A stretch of DNA of 64,000 nucleotides, taken from positions 372,001-436,000 of the forward strand of contig NZ_JACHVC010000013.1 in NCBI RefSeq assembly GCF_014230145.1. The letters run 5' to 3'. This DNA comes from Pelagicoccus albus (GTDB lineage: Bacteria > Verrucomicrobiota > Verrucomicrobiia > Opitutales > Opitutaceae). Positions 57,401-64,000 of this stretch are shown here, in pieces. Within the stretch, counting starts at the first letter, position 1, and each line of letters starts with the position of its first letter. Both the position numbers and the translations under genes were made by a program. The notes under the pieces are model-generated. The model ran no database searches, had not been told where the DNA came from, and saw only the letters and a program-made list of their open reading frames with translations.

Positions 57401-58435
57401 AAGGGCATCGATTATCGCTGAGGTCCTTAGCCCTTCCTCATCACCAACCTTCAGCGGCAATATTTTAACGTTCCAGTTCACTCCTACGGAGCCGGATCCA
57501 TTATTACCCACAGCTCCCACAATTCCCGCTACATGTGTCCCGTGCCCGTCGACGTCATTCGGATCAGAGTCTTCGTCTACAAAATCCCATTCATTCCCTA
57601 CATATCTGGAATTCGAATACACATTTTCAGCTATATCAGGATGAGAGACTTGTAGTCCCGTATCGATGACAGCGACCACAACACTCTCGTCGGTAGGTCC
57701 GGTTTGAAACTCCCACGCATCAAGAGCATTGATTTGATCAAGTCCCCACATGCGTGCCGAACTCCAATCATCGGGCTCTACGCTCGGAAAATTCAAAAAT
57801 TCGTATTCGACGGAAGCTCCGGGAAAACGAGCCTGAAAAGCATTCATCGTCCCATCCAACGTATCCAAACTTTCACTAGGCAACTTGACACAAACAACAT
57901 CCGTCAACTCCGAAGCCTTTTCCACAGTTAGCCCGAATTCCTGGATGAATTCGTCGAAAGCGTCGGGATGGACTAAATCTGGGTTCGCATCGATGAGGAA
58001 GATGTCTGCCATATATACGACAGCAGAAAGCTGCACAATTTCTCCTCCAACGGCTTCCGTAAATCGATCTTCCCAAACGACCCATGGAATTCTATCAGAG
58101 CCGGTTCTTAATAAGCTACGGTTCTTAAAAACTGGCCCCGTCGAGTCCAACCATTCGCTTTTCGATATTTCACCTCGAGGATATCGATCCTGCCAATCGC
58201 TATCTTGAGCTAATATTTTAGCAAGATCGTCGACCTTCGATGCGAGAATAGATTCAGATTCTGGAGTTTGTCGCTTCGAGTGAACCGCACTAGCTTCGCT
58301 GCCACTCTTGACCTCTCCGAAAATGCTCTTGGTTTCGCTCTCACTTACGTCAAAGAGCAAGCCCAAGGCCCCAGTCAGACAGACCAACAGTGTAATCAGC
58401 GTCGGAATTAGTGTCTTTGACTTAGGCAATTTCAT
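54443..58435 (-). CDS. Giant secreted subtilisin-like protease with LamG and shared C-terminal module
   Basis: 1330 residues. Signal/anchor at the N-terminus ('LIPTLITLLVCLTGALGLLF'), then a pro-region with an inhibitor-I9-like look. The S8 catalytic domain has Asp 258 ('VVVAVIDTGLQVSHPDI'), His 298 ('DGHGTHVAGIVGAVGN') and Ser 465 ('LSGTSMASPMVAG'). After about residue 620 comes a LamG/concanavalin-like domain ('LLHHFTFDSQGA', 'PALYINGGAQVV', 'EGVIADVRIYNRELS'), a run of beta-rich modules, and a last segment of about 110 residues also present in the propeller protein at 6232-10104. It is likely cell-surface, degrading or anchoring to extracellular matter. The catalytic triad is complete, so it should be active. 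Confidence 0.9.
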   Translation of the reverse strand: MKLPKSKTLIPTLITLLVCLTGALGLLFDVSESETKSIFGEVKSGSEASAVHSKRQTPESESILASKVDDLAKILAQDSDWQDRYPRGEISKSEWLDSTGPVFKNRSLLRTGSDRIPWVVWEDRFTEAVGGEIVQLSAVVYMADIFLIDANPDLVHPDAFDEFIQEFGLTVEKASELTDVVCVKLPSESLDTLDGTMNAFQARFPGASVEYEFLNFPSVEPDDWSSARMWGLDQINALDAWEFQTGPTDESVVVAVIDTGLQVSHPDIAENVYSNSRYVGNEWDFVDEDSDPNDVDGHGTHVAGIVGAVGNNGSGSVGVNWNVKILPLKVGDEEGLRTSAIIDALAYVSSLKRAGVNIVATNNSYGSGGYSSMTRSEISKHKDLGVLFVAAAGNDGINMDASSDSMEYPAGYDLDNIISVASSNQEDALNASSNYGSESVDISAPGSDIYSLYPTDSYEFLSGTSMASPMVAGAVALLAASDPTLSASQIKTRLMESADLVESQSGFTVSGRRLNLLAALDPDFSGHEIEISNVSDSIVLIPEVGMTAMFHVEAHGSANISVSISEGDSVEFAELANDGSYRFLATGEGQSVIRFESELGGILRSIEKTVIVGDASSVSTGLLHHFTFDSQGATEEDLAGGSDGTLVGVTKEYDDYGQSVRFDSFTDKMSFAGQFSEQVTIAALVRSDNLISSAHPRIVNMPFYYLYISSGEGSGVPDGNRQTLKFYSDFENYGVWNAPPRSIQEGQWYYVVGSFDSSSVENTPALYINGGAQVVRMQQAPSGSMLSTGTTSYVGNNAASERSFEGVIADVRIYNRELSSTEVSQLGAYLVQSKGANFLISGEDSVGLYEQTSFELRDFSYYPGDVVVEWYLADDSVGEVSETGEIQFYESGSQFVYAQVSDGVVTRVLRKQVEVELTAGYYEGETSGGGRVVVWVDDSLASGWVSIFDPETGFYRFEQSITIDEEGSFLSEEDSNGQISGSLSSELSGTVAFYGISFTGTFHNAPTDGSDFFTEYEGGVVGVLGDSLTLSVFSDESVVLLREGNYPDVITGVLDSSGGFVSSSSESETISIVFDSESTVVGTWGEHDLFLRQSGTAAVSSLMAGYFVGETSGSGLNGLYVEFVPPGADASEYLSGGELTFDENAQQDSTFELMLAADGSAERVSAGSWEERLDFLASFVSSEDSKISVKEVDEIRGQLLLADESYGVLMFEVTGEYPIEILSRALGFSFVSDGAEDPMVSIYRLQDGLAELLGANDDWQDGATVTSAGESVQGAYLNLLSGFDELSLDPLPSDSKESAFRVWLSPGRYLLRVELASGDPGSCLIEAFAL

Positions 58436-58609
58436 CGTTGCGAGTCGGACGAGTTATCGGGGGTTGGGTCGTTGGAATCTCAGAGCAGCTAGCCCTTAAC
58501 TCAACTATACGCAGGAACCGCCGCCATGTATTCAGCAAATCCTACAAAAGTCGCCTTTCAAGCCACAGTGACGACTTTTCGAGAGACGATCTGGCCGCTG
58601 CCACGTAAA

Positions 58610-58644
58610 CAAAAAAGCCGCGAACTTCGAAAAGTCCGCGGCTT
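58610..58644 (-). terminator. Factor-independent terminator after clpC
   Basis: On the minus strand GCCGCG (58642-58637) pairs with CGCGGC (58622-58617) with an inner AAGT/ACTT-type pairing, followed by six T and GTTT (58616 downward). It lies 33 bases after the clpC stop at 58678. Confidence 0.85.
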
Positions 58645-58677
58645 CCTGAAATACGATTTGTGACTGCTAAACGATTC

Positions 58678-61188
58678 CTACTTTTCGGACTCGCTCGAGA
58701 CTCCCTCACCTTCGGTCTCGCTGTCTGCGATCTTAGTGAACTTCAGCTCCTGGCCATCACGAATCACCATGATGCTGTCGCCTTCCTGTACCTGACCGCT
58801 CAAGAGAGCTTCAGCGAGAGGATCCTCAAGGAAGCGTTCGATCGAACGACGAAGCGGGCGGGCTCCGTACTTTTCGTCGTAACCTTCGTCGATGAGCAGC
58901 TCCTTCGCGTCGCTGTCGAGAGTCATAGTGATCTCCTTGTCAACGAGGCGCTTTTGCAACTTTGCGATTTCGAGATCTACAATCTTGACCAAATCATGGC
59001 GAGCCAAGCTGTGGAAGACGATGAGGTCATTGATGCGGTTGAGGAATTCCGGCTTAAATGCCTTCTTCGCCTCATCCATGACCTTCGACTTAACACCGTC
59101 AAAGTCGTCGGAAAGATTGGTAACCGCTCCGAAGCCCATCGTGGTCTGCTTTTGGATCACGCTCGCACCCACGTTGGTGGTCATGATGATGATCGTATTG
59201 CGGAAGTCGATTATGCGTCCTAAACTATCGGTGAGGTGACCCTCTTCGAAAATCTGAAGCATGATCTGCACAACGTCCGGGTGAGCTTTTTCTATCTCGT
59301 CGAATAGGACCAGCGAGTACGGCTTTCTACGTACCTGTTCCGAAAGCTGACCGCCTTCTTCGTGCCCAACATAGCCTGGAGGCGAGCCAATCATACGGGA
59401 TACGGAGAACTTCTCCATGTACTCTGACATGTCGACTTGGATGATCGCATCCCGGTCGCCAAACATCTTTTCAGCGAGCGTTCTGGCGAGGAATGTTTTA
59501 CCCACGCCGGTTGGGCCGAGGAACATAAATGAGCCAATCGGACGCTTCGGATCCTTAAGGTCCGCTCTGCTACGGCGAAGCGCCTTGGATATGGCGACAC
59601 ATGCTTCGTCTTGGCCAATAACGGTTTCCTGAAGTTCCTTTTCGAGCTGTAGCAAGCGTTCCGTCTCTTTCTTTTCGAGCCGTTGGAGTGGCACGCCAGT
59701 CCAATCGGAAACGACCTTCAGCATATCGTCTTCTCCGATAGTGATACGGTTTTCCTCGCGGCTAGTTTTCCACTCTTCGAGGACGTCCTCCTGCTTCTTA
59801 CGTAGACGCTTTTCTTCGTCTCGGAACTTCGCGGCCTCTTCAAAGTGCTGCTTGCTGATTGCCTCTTCCTTTTTCCCGCAGACCTCTTCTACCTGCTTAG
59901 CGAGAGTTTCGATTTCTGGCGGGCGATTCAAAGAGGCAATGCGAGCTCGCGAACCAGCCTCGTCCATCACGTCGATCGCCTTGTCCGGCAAGAAACGGGA
60001 AGTAATGTAACGTTCTGAAAGCTTGGCAGCCGCAGCCAAAGACTCATCGGTAAATACAGCTTTGTGGTGCTCTTCGTATTTACCTCTGATTCCCTTCAGA
60101 ATCAAAATGGTATCTTCGATGTTCGGGGCATCAACCTTCACGCTTTGGAAGCGGCGATCCAAGGCGCTATCCTTTTCGATAAATTTACGGTATTCGTTGA
60201 GAGTAGTCGCTCCGATACATTGCAACTCGCCTCTCGATAGCGCCGGCTTGAAGATGTTTGAGGCGTCCATGGCCCCTTCAGCAGCACCCGCTCCCACGAT
60301 AGTGTGGAGCTCATCGATGAAAATGATGATGTTTCCAGCTCTCTTGATCTCGTCCATGACGGCCTTGATACGCTCCTCGAACTGACCACGGTACTTAGTA
60401 CCCGCCACCATGAGAGCCAAGTCCAAGGTAACAACCTTCTTGTCTACCAGAATCTCTGGAACGACGCCGCTGGCGATCTCGAGTGCCAAGCCTTCCACGA
60501 TCGCTGTTTTACCGACACCCGCTTCACCGATCAAAACCGGATTGTTTTTGGTACGACGGCAAAGGATTTGGATAACGCGGCGAATCTCGCTTTTGCGTCC
60601 GATGACTGGGTCCAAGTCACCTTGTCGGGCCAACTCAGTTAGATCGCGACCAAATGCTTTGAGAGCGGGAGTCTTCGCTTCCTTTTTCTCTTCCTGGGCC
60701 TGAGAACGAGTTGGCGAAACGGCTTCGTCTGTTTCACCCGAAAATTGCGGATCGAGCTCCCGAAGGATTTCGTTGCGGGTACGCTCGATGTCTACGTCGA
60801 GAGACTTGAGTACCCGAGCAGCCACCCCTTCGCCCTCTCGTAGTAGACCGAGTAGGATGTGCTCGGTGCCAACGTAGCTGTGGTTCAGAGCCTTCGCTTC
60901 TTTGCCGGCTAGGGCCAAAACCTTTTTGACACGAGGCGTGTATGGGATGCTTCCCGCTGCCTTGCCTTCAGGGCCGGACCCAACTTGCTTTTCAACCGCG
61001 CTGCGAACTGTCTCCAAATCGAGACCCATTTTTTGAAGAACGCTGACGGCCACACCCTGACCTAACTTGATGAGGCCTAGCAAAATGTGCTCCGTGCCTA
61101 CGTAGTTGTGGTGAAAGCGGTCTGCCTCCTTACGCGCCAAGGCCAATACTTGTTGAGCGCGGGGAGTGAAGTTATTCATTGGTTCCAT
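58678..61188 (-). CDS. clpC: ClpC-type AAA+ unfoldase
   Basis: 836 residues from ATG 61188 ('[25 protein letters not shown]'), which has an AGGAGG about 12 bases upstream; a longer frame to 61308 runs through mcsB and is not used. Two N-domain repeats lie at about 1-150 ('[12 protein letters not shown]', '[12 protein letters not shown]'), then AAA-1 with '[15 protein letters not shown]', a UVR-like coiled segment ('[25 protein letters not shown]'), AAA-2 with '[16 protein letters not shown]' and '[35 protein letters not shown]'. It unfolds proteins for ClpP or acts in disaggregation. It is the third gene of mcsA-mcsB-clpC, the order known from Firmicutes, where arginine-phosphorylated proteins are its substrates. 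Confidence 0.96.
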   Translation of the reverse strand: MEPMNNFTPRAQQVLALARKEADRFHHNYVGTEHILLGLIKLGQGVAVSVLQKMGLDLETVRSAVEKQVGSGPEGKAAGSIPYTPRVKKVLALAGKEAKALNHSYVGTEHILLGLLREGEGVAARVLKSLDVDIERTRNEILRELDPQFSGETDEAVSPTRSQAQEEKKEAKTPALKAFGRDLTELARQGDLDPVIGRKSEIRRVIQILCRRTKNNPVLIGEAGVGKTAIVEGLALEIASGVVPEILVDKKVVTLDLALMVAGTKYRGQFEERIKAVMDEIKRAGNIIIFIDELHTIVGAGAAEGAMDASNIFKPALSRGELQCIGATTLNEYRKFIEKDSALDRRFQSVKVDAPNIEDTILILKGIRGKYEEHHKAVFTDESLAAAAKLSERYITSRFLPDKAIDVMDEAGSRARIASLNRPPEIETLAKQVEEVCGKKEEAISKQHFEEAAKFRDEEKRLRKKQEDVLEEWKTSREENRITIGEDDMLKVVSDWTGVPLQRLEKKETERLLQLEKELQETVIGQDEACVAISKALRRSRADLKDPKRPIGSFMFLGPTGVGKTFLARTLAEKMFGDRDAIIQVDMSEYMEKFSVSRMIGSPPGYVGHEEGGQLSEQVRRKPYSLVLFDEIEKAHPDVVQIMLQIFEEGHLTDSLGRIIDFRNTIIIMTTNVGASVIQKQTTMGFGAVTNLSDDFDGVKSKVMDEAKKAFKPEFLNRINDLIVFHSLARHDLVKIVDLEIAKLQKRLVDKEITMTLDSDAKELLIDEGYDEKYGARPLRRSIERFLEDPLAEALLSGQVQEGDSIMVIRDGQELKFTKIADSETEGEGVSSESEK

Positions 61189-61192
61189 AAAG

Positions 61193-62323
61193 CTATTCTG
61201 CCTCCTGTTCGGGATCTGATTGAGGGGTATCGTCCTTATCGGACGATTCGTGAATGTTAAATAGTGGTCGAGCGACGTTCTCGAACTGCTTACGCATGTA
61301 TTCGGCACGGAACGCGTCTCTCGCGTTGGACTCTATATTTTCGCCAGCGTGATACTGCACATGCCCTGGTTGGCATTCGATGAACATACGGTCTACGATG
61401 TTCCGAGTCTTTTCAGGAAACATCTCAAGATCCACCCCGAAACGAACAAGCGAGGCGAGATTCATGCACTCCGAAGAGGTCAAAAGATGACTGTTCTGCA
61501 GAATCCCGTAAGCTCGACCGATCTTATCATAGAGCTTGCGTGGGTCTTTCTCCAAAATCTTTTCGCGGGCGTTCATCTCCTGGTCAATGATAGTTCGGAG
61601 TACCGAAGAAAGCCGCTTAACGATTTCCTCCTCGGATTCACCCAAGGTGGTCTGGTTCGATATTTGAAAGATGCTTCCGCTAGCGTCAGAGCCTTCGCCA
61701 AACAAACCACGTACCGCGATACCGAGCTGATTAACGGCGCGGACCACTTTTTCCATTTGGTTTGAGATAACAAGGGCCGGCAGATGCATCATAGTCGACG
61801 CGCGCATCCCAGTACCCACGTTCGTAGGGCAAGCCGTCAGGTATCCGATCTTTTGAGAAAACGCGAAATCAAGCTGCTCTTCGAGCGCTGAATCGATGGC
61901 GTCCACCGCATTCCATGCACTCTTGAACCGGTATCCTGACTTGATAACCTGGATACGGAGATGGTCCTCTTCGTTGATCATCACCGAAATCGACTGGTCC
62001 TTGCTGATGACCACGCCAGCGGCGTCGGAATTGTTCGATAATTCGCGGCTGATCAGATGACGTTCCACAAGTATCTGCCTTTCGAGGTCAGAAAGGGTTC
62101 CAATCTCTGCAGAGATACCTCGCTTCATCTGGCCTAACGAGGCGACTGAGGGTAAACATGTCTCTAATACCTCGCGTCGCCGAGTCTCTTTGGCCCAACC
62201 GGGAAAGGGAGTATCCGCTAGATTTCGAGCGAGTCGGATACGAGTCATCAGGACCACGGGACATTTTTTGGATCCCGCCTCCGTCATTTCGGACTTACCG
62301 CCGAATATGCTTTTGATCAACAT
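61193..62323 (-). CDS. mcsB: Protein-arginine kinase McsB
   Basis: 376 residues, of the phosphagen-kinase fold. Family features: 'VVLMTRIRLARNLADTPFPGWA', 'NNSDAAGVVISKDQSISVMINEEDHLRIQVIKSG', 'FAFSQKIGYLTACPTNVGTGMRASTMMHLPALVISNQ' (the conserved Cys of phosphagen kinases) and 'LFGEGSDASGSIFQISNQTTLGESEEEIVKRL'. It phosphorylates arginine residues on damaged proteins and is stimulated by McsA. It ends 4 bases before clpC begins and starts 4 bases after mcsA ends, so the three are one operon. CtsR, the repressor of this operon in Firmicutes, is not present here. Confidence 0.95.
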   Translation of the reverse strand: MLIKSIFGGKSEMTEAGSKKCPVVLMTRIRLARNLADTPFPGWAKETRRREVLETCLPSVASLGQMKRGISAEIGTLSDLERQILVERHLISRELSNNSDAAGVVISKDQSISVMINEEDHLRIQVIKSGYRFKSAWNAVDAIDSALEEQLDFAFSQKIGYLTACPTNVGTGMRASTMMHLPALVISNQMEKVVRAVNQLGIAVRGLFGEGSDASGSIFQISNQTTLGESEEEIVKRLSSVLRTIIDQEMNAREKILEKDPRKLYDKIGRAYGILQNSHLLTSSECMNLASLVRFGVDLEMFPEKTRNIVDRMFIECQPGHVQYHAGENIESNARDAFRAEYMRKQFENVARPLFNIHESSDKDDTPQSDPEQEAE

Positions 62324-62327
62324 CTGG

Positions 62328-62837
62328 CTAATCCTCGACTGCGGCCGCTTCCATAGCCTTTTTTAACTCGATAATTTCGTCACGCATCTTGGCCGCGTCC
62401 TCGTAACGCTCGCTGGAAATCGCTTCTTTCAAGCCGTTCTCCAGAGAATCCAATCGGTCAATGTAATGAGCTCTCTCTAGTGCCCGGTGAGGCACTTTTC
62501 CTTTGTGAGAATCGCCCTTGTGCATGTTTAGCAAGGCGGGACCCACCAGAGCCTCAAAGGTCTCGTAGCAAGTCGCGCAACCAAGGCGGCCGGTTTTCTT
62601 GAACTCGCGTTGGGTGCATCCACATTCTGGGCACGAGATTGAGGCAGCATCCGCTGATTTGGAAGAGTCCGGCTTGACGAGAAGATCAGCGAGAGAGTAG
62701 CCGCTTGGGTCGGTAATGCCTTTTTGCTCCGCGCACGCTTCGCAGAGGTCGATTTTGTGAATCTGATTATTGATGATCTGCGTGAGATGAACCGTTGCTG
62801 GCTCACTACAGACATCGCACTTCAGAGGCTTCGCCAT
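62328..62837 (-). CDS. mcsA: McsA-like zinc-binding activator of McsB (UVR domain)
   Basis: 169 residues with the McsA plan: an N-terminal zinc site ('KCDVCSEPATVHLTQIINNQIHKIDLCEACAEQKG'), a second zinc site ('ISCPECGCTQREFKKTGRLGCATCYETFEALVGPALLNMHKG') and a C-terminal UVR motif ('LKEAISSERYEDAAKMRDEIIELKKAMEAA'). In Firmicutes it binds and activates McsB. The two CxxC pairs are intact. It begins the mcsA-mcsB-clpC operon, whose promoter should lie in the 237 bp up to ilvE. Confidence 0.93.
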   Translation of the reverse strand: MAKPLKCDVCSEPATVHLTQIINNQIHKIDLCEACAEQKGITDPSGYSLADLLVKPDSSKSADAASISCPECGCTQREFKKTGRLGCATCYETFEALVGPALLNMHKGDSHKGKVPHRALERAHYIDRLDSLENGLKEAISSERYEDAAKMRDEIIELKKAMEAAAVED

Positions 62838-62964
62838 AGGGAATAAATTTGGTTTGGGTTTGGTTAACTAGGCAATATGTTCCACCAAGCCGTGGCACGG
62901 TGGCTATGCATTCGCCATGCCATGTTTGCCGGATAGCAAGCATACTGTCCAACATTAATGCTCT

Positions 62965-63003
62965 AGGAATCGCCTTTGCTCAAAGTAAACATGGCGATTT
63001 CCT
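62965..63003. repeat. Long inverted repeat between ilvE and mcsA
   Basis: AGGAATCGCC (62965-62974) pairs with GGCGATTTCCT (62993-63003) with one bulged base, around an 18-base loop. It lies 128 bases upstream of the mcsA start and 72 bases after the ilvE stop (both minus strand). It could be an operator for the chaperone operon or a 3'-end hairpin of ilvE; there is no T run. Confidence 0.4.
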
Positions 63004-63074
63004 AATAATTTACGAGCTGAACTGAACGATTACTGCAAGACTCCCTCTGGTCCCGCCACAGCCGCCGCCAAAAA

Positions 63075-63941
63075 TCAAATCATAGTGCCTCGGGTGCTAA
63101 CCTCCTCGTGGAAAGCCGCGTGTAGCTTCTTGGTGACATTCCCGGGGGTGCCATCGCCTATGGCTCGCGAATCTAAGCCAACTACCGGAATCAATTCTGC
63201 AGCGGTACCGGTAAGGAAACATTCGTCCGCATTCCAAATTTCGTAACGCGTAAGATTCACCTCGCGCACTTCGTAGCCTTGCGAGCTTGCGATGTCGATG
63301 ACTGCCTGACGAGTGATTCCCCTCAAAGCACCATTTGAAGCATGTGGGGTGAAAATCACGCCCTTGTGCACAATAAAGATATTGTCGCCGGTACACTCTG
63401 CTACGTTGCCCTGATCATTTAGCATGATAGCTTCGAGCGCTCCCGCTTGGGCAGCTTCCACCTTGGCCATGATGTTGTTTAGGTAATTCAGAGACTTAAC
63501 GCCGGGATTCAGGGCTGCCGCGTTGGTTCTCCGCGTGGGAACAGTGACGATCTTCAAGCCTTCCGTGTAACACTCTTCTGGATAGAGCGCTATTTTATCA
63601 GCGATAATTATCAGGGACGGTTTTGGGCAGGAATTTGGAGAAAGCCCGAGACTTCCGGCTCCTCTGGTGACAATAAGTCTGATGTAGCCATCGCTCAGAC
63701 CGTTTATCCGACACGATTCGCACACCAGTTTCGAGAGCTCCTCTCTGCTCCAAGGCATGTTGAGCAAGATTGCTTTGGCAGAATATTCGAGCCGCTCCAG
63801 ATGCTCATCCAGACGGTAAACACAATTCTTGTAGATACGAATCCCCTCGAAAATTCCATCCCCATAGAGGAGGCCGTGATCAAACACGGAAATCTTGGCG
63901 TCTTCCTTATCTACAAACTGTCCGTCTAAATAAATCTTCAT
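63075..63941 (-). CDS. ilvE: Branched-chain amino acid aminotransferase (PLP fold IV)
   Basis: 288 residues. 'IYLDGQFVDKEDAKISVFDHGLLYGDGIFEGIRIYKNCVYRLDEHLERL' is the fold-IV N-terminus, with 'SDGYIRLIVTRGAGSLGLSP', the PLP-Lys segment 'GVKSLNYLNNIMAKVEA', 'GALEAIMLNDQGNVAECTGDNIFIVHKG' and 'ASNGALRGITRQAVIDIA'. This pattern is that of IlvE rather than D-amino acid transaminase or aminodeoxychorismate lyase. It carries out the last step of leucine, isoleucine and valine synthesis. It is separated from mcsA by 237 bp with an inverted repeat. Confidence 0.93.
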   Translation of the reverse strand: MKIYLDGQFVDKEDAKISVFDHGLLYGDGIFEGIRIYKNCVYRLDEHLERLEYSAKAILLNMPWSREELSKLVCESCRINGLSDGYIRLIVTRGAGSLGLSPNSCPKPSLIIIADKIALYPEECYTEGLKIVTVPTRRTNAAALNPGVKSLNYLNNIMAKVEAAQAGALEAIMLNDQGNVAECTGDNIFIVHKGVIFTPHASNGALRGITRQAVIDIASSQGYEVREVNLTRYEIWNADECFLTGTAAELIPVVGLDSRAIGDGTPGNVTKKLHAAFHEEVSTRGTMI

Positions 63942-64000
63942 TGCTGTCAGAAAACTGCTGGGGTGGACTTCTCTGGCAATTAAAATGTTTGCAGCGCCCA

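Overview
The window looks like chromosomal DNA (roughly 50-55% G+C by eye) from a marine-type member of the Verrucomicrobiota, most likely class Opitutia (Puniceicoccales/Opitutales relatives). This is an inference. It rests on the mix of genes (GH115/GH2 sugar hydrolases, large secreted FN3/BACON/LamG proteins that share one C-terminal module, an mcsA-mcsB-clpC operon outside Firmicutes, a Lys/Ala-rich tail on a metabolic enzyme), on the many starts without a clear Shine-Dalgarno sequence, and on the absence of any gene that fixes another phylum. There is no rRNA, tRNA, CRISPR array, prophage, plasmid or insertion sequence that I can recognise.

Layout. 1-2.2 kb: end of a GH115 alpha-glucuronidase, a RimL-type acetyltransferase and a membrane-anchored TPR protein. 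2.3-6.2 kb: an ybbP-like permease and ybbA-like ATPase, divergent from a tesA-like esterase, the same arrangement as in E. coli. 6.2-10.1 kb: a giant secreted seven-bladed propeller/Ig/FN3/BACON protein. 10.3-16.4 kb: a long divergent PurA, PanE, a 0.66 kb AT-rich gap, a lipid kinase, a GT4 glycosyltransferase and a secreted FKBP isomerase. 16.4-24.5 kb: a LOG-domain protein with a large unknown N-terminus, a lipoprotein that looks like a dead M48 peptidase with a PDZ domain, a GH2 beta-glucuronidase, PurD and an unknown lipoprotein. 24.6-29.8 kb: a mannosylglycerate pair (mpgS-mpgP) and a tight maf/TonB-like/hydrolase/GNAT operon. 30-38.3 kb: NadE, HemL, TatC, a codon-biased pyruvate phosphate dikinase with a histone-H1-like N-terminal tail, a REP doublet, and HflX. 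38.3-46.6 kb: a Tat-exported PhoX-like protein, an unknown membrane protein, a GNAT, an orphan ParB-like protein, periplasmic MsrA and a hybrid two-component sensor. 46.7-50.6 kb: a small expressed-looking gene, then a polyamine operon (carboxyspermidine dehydrogenase, decarboxylase, agmatinase). 50.6-54.4 kb: a lipoprotein, a PilB/GspE ATPase with a separate N-domain protein, and Obg. 54.4-58.4 kb: a huge secreted subtilisin. 58.7-63.9 kb: clpC, mcsB, mcsA and ilvE.

How genes work together. The polyamine genes form a complete route from agmatine to spermidine through putrescine and carboxyspermidine. mpgS and mpgP together make the compatible solute mannosylglycerate from GDP-mannose and 3-phosphoglycerate. 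McsA/McsB/ClpC form an arginine-phosphorylation-directed unfoldase system. TatC can export the Tat-signal PhoX-like protein. The two giant secreted proteins share a C-terminal module.

No single new defence or mobile system stands out. The best leads are the REP doublet (with a matching 16-base core inside mpgP), the histone-like tail on PPDK, the degenerate M48 and caspase-like lipoproteins, the McsAB-ClpC operon without CtsR, the shared C-terminal module, and an over-represented GTATCC/GGATAC hexamer.
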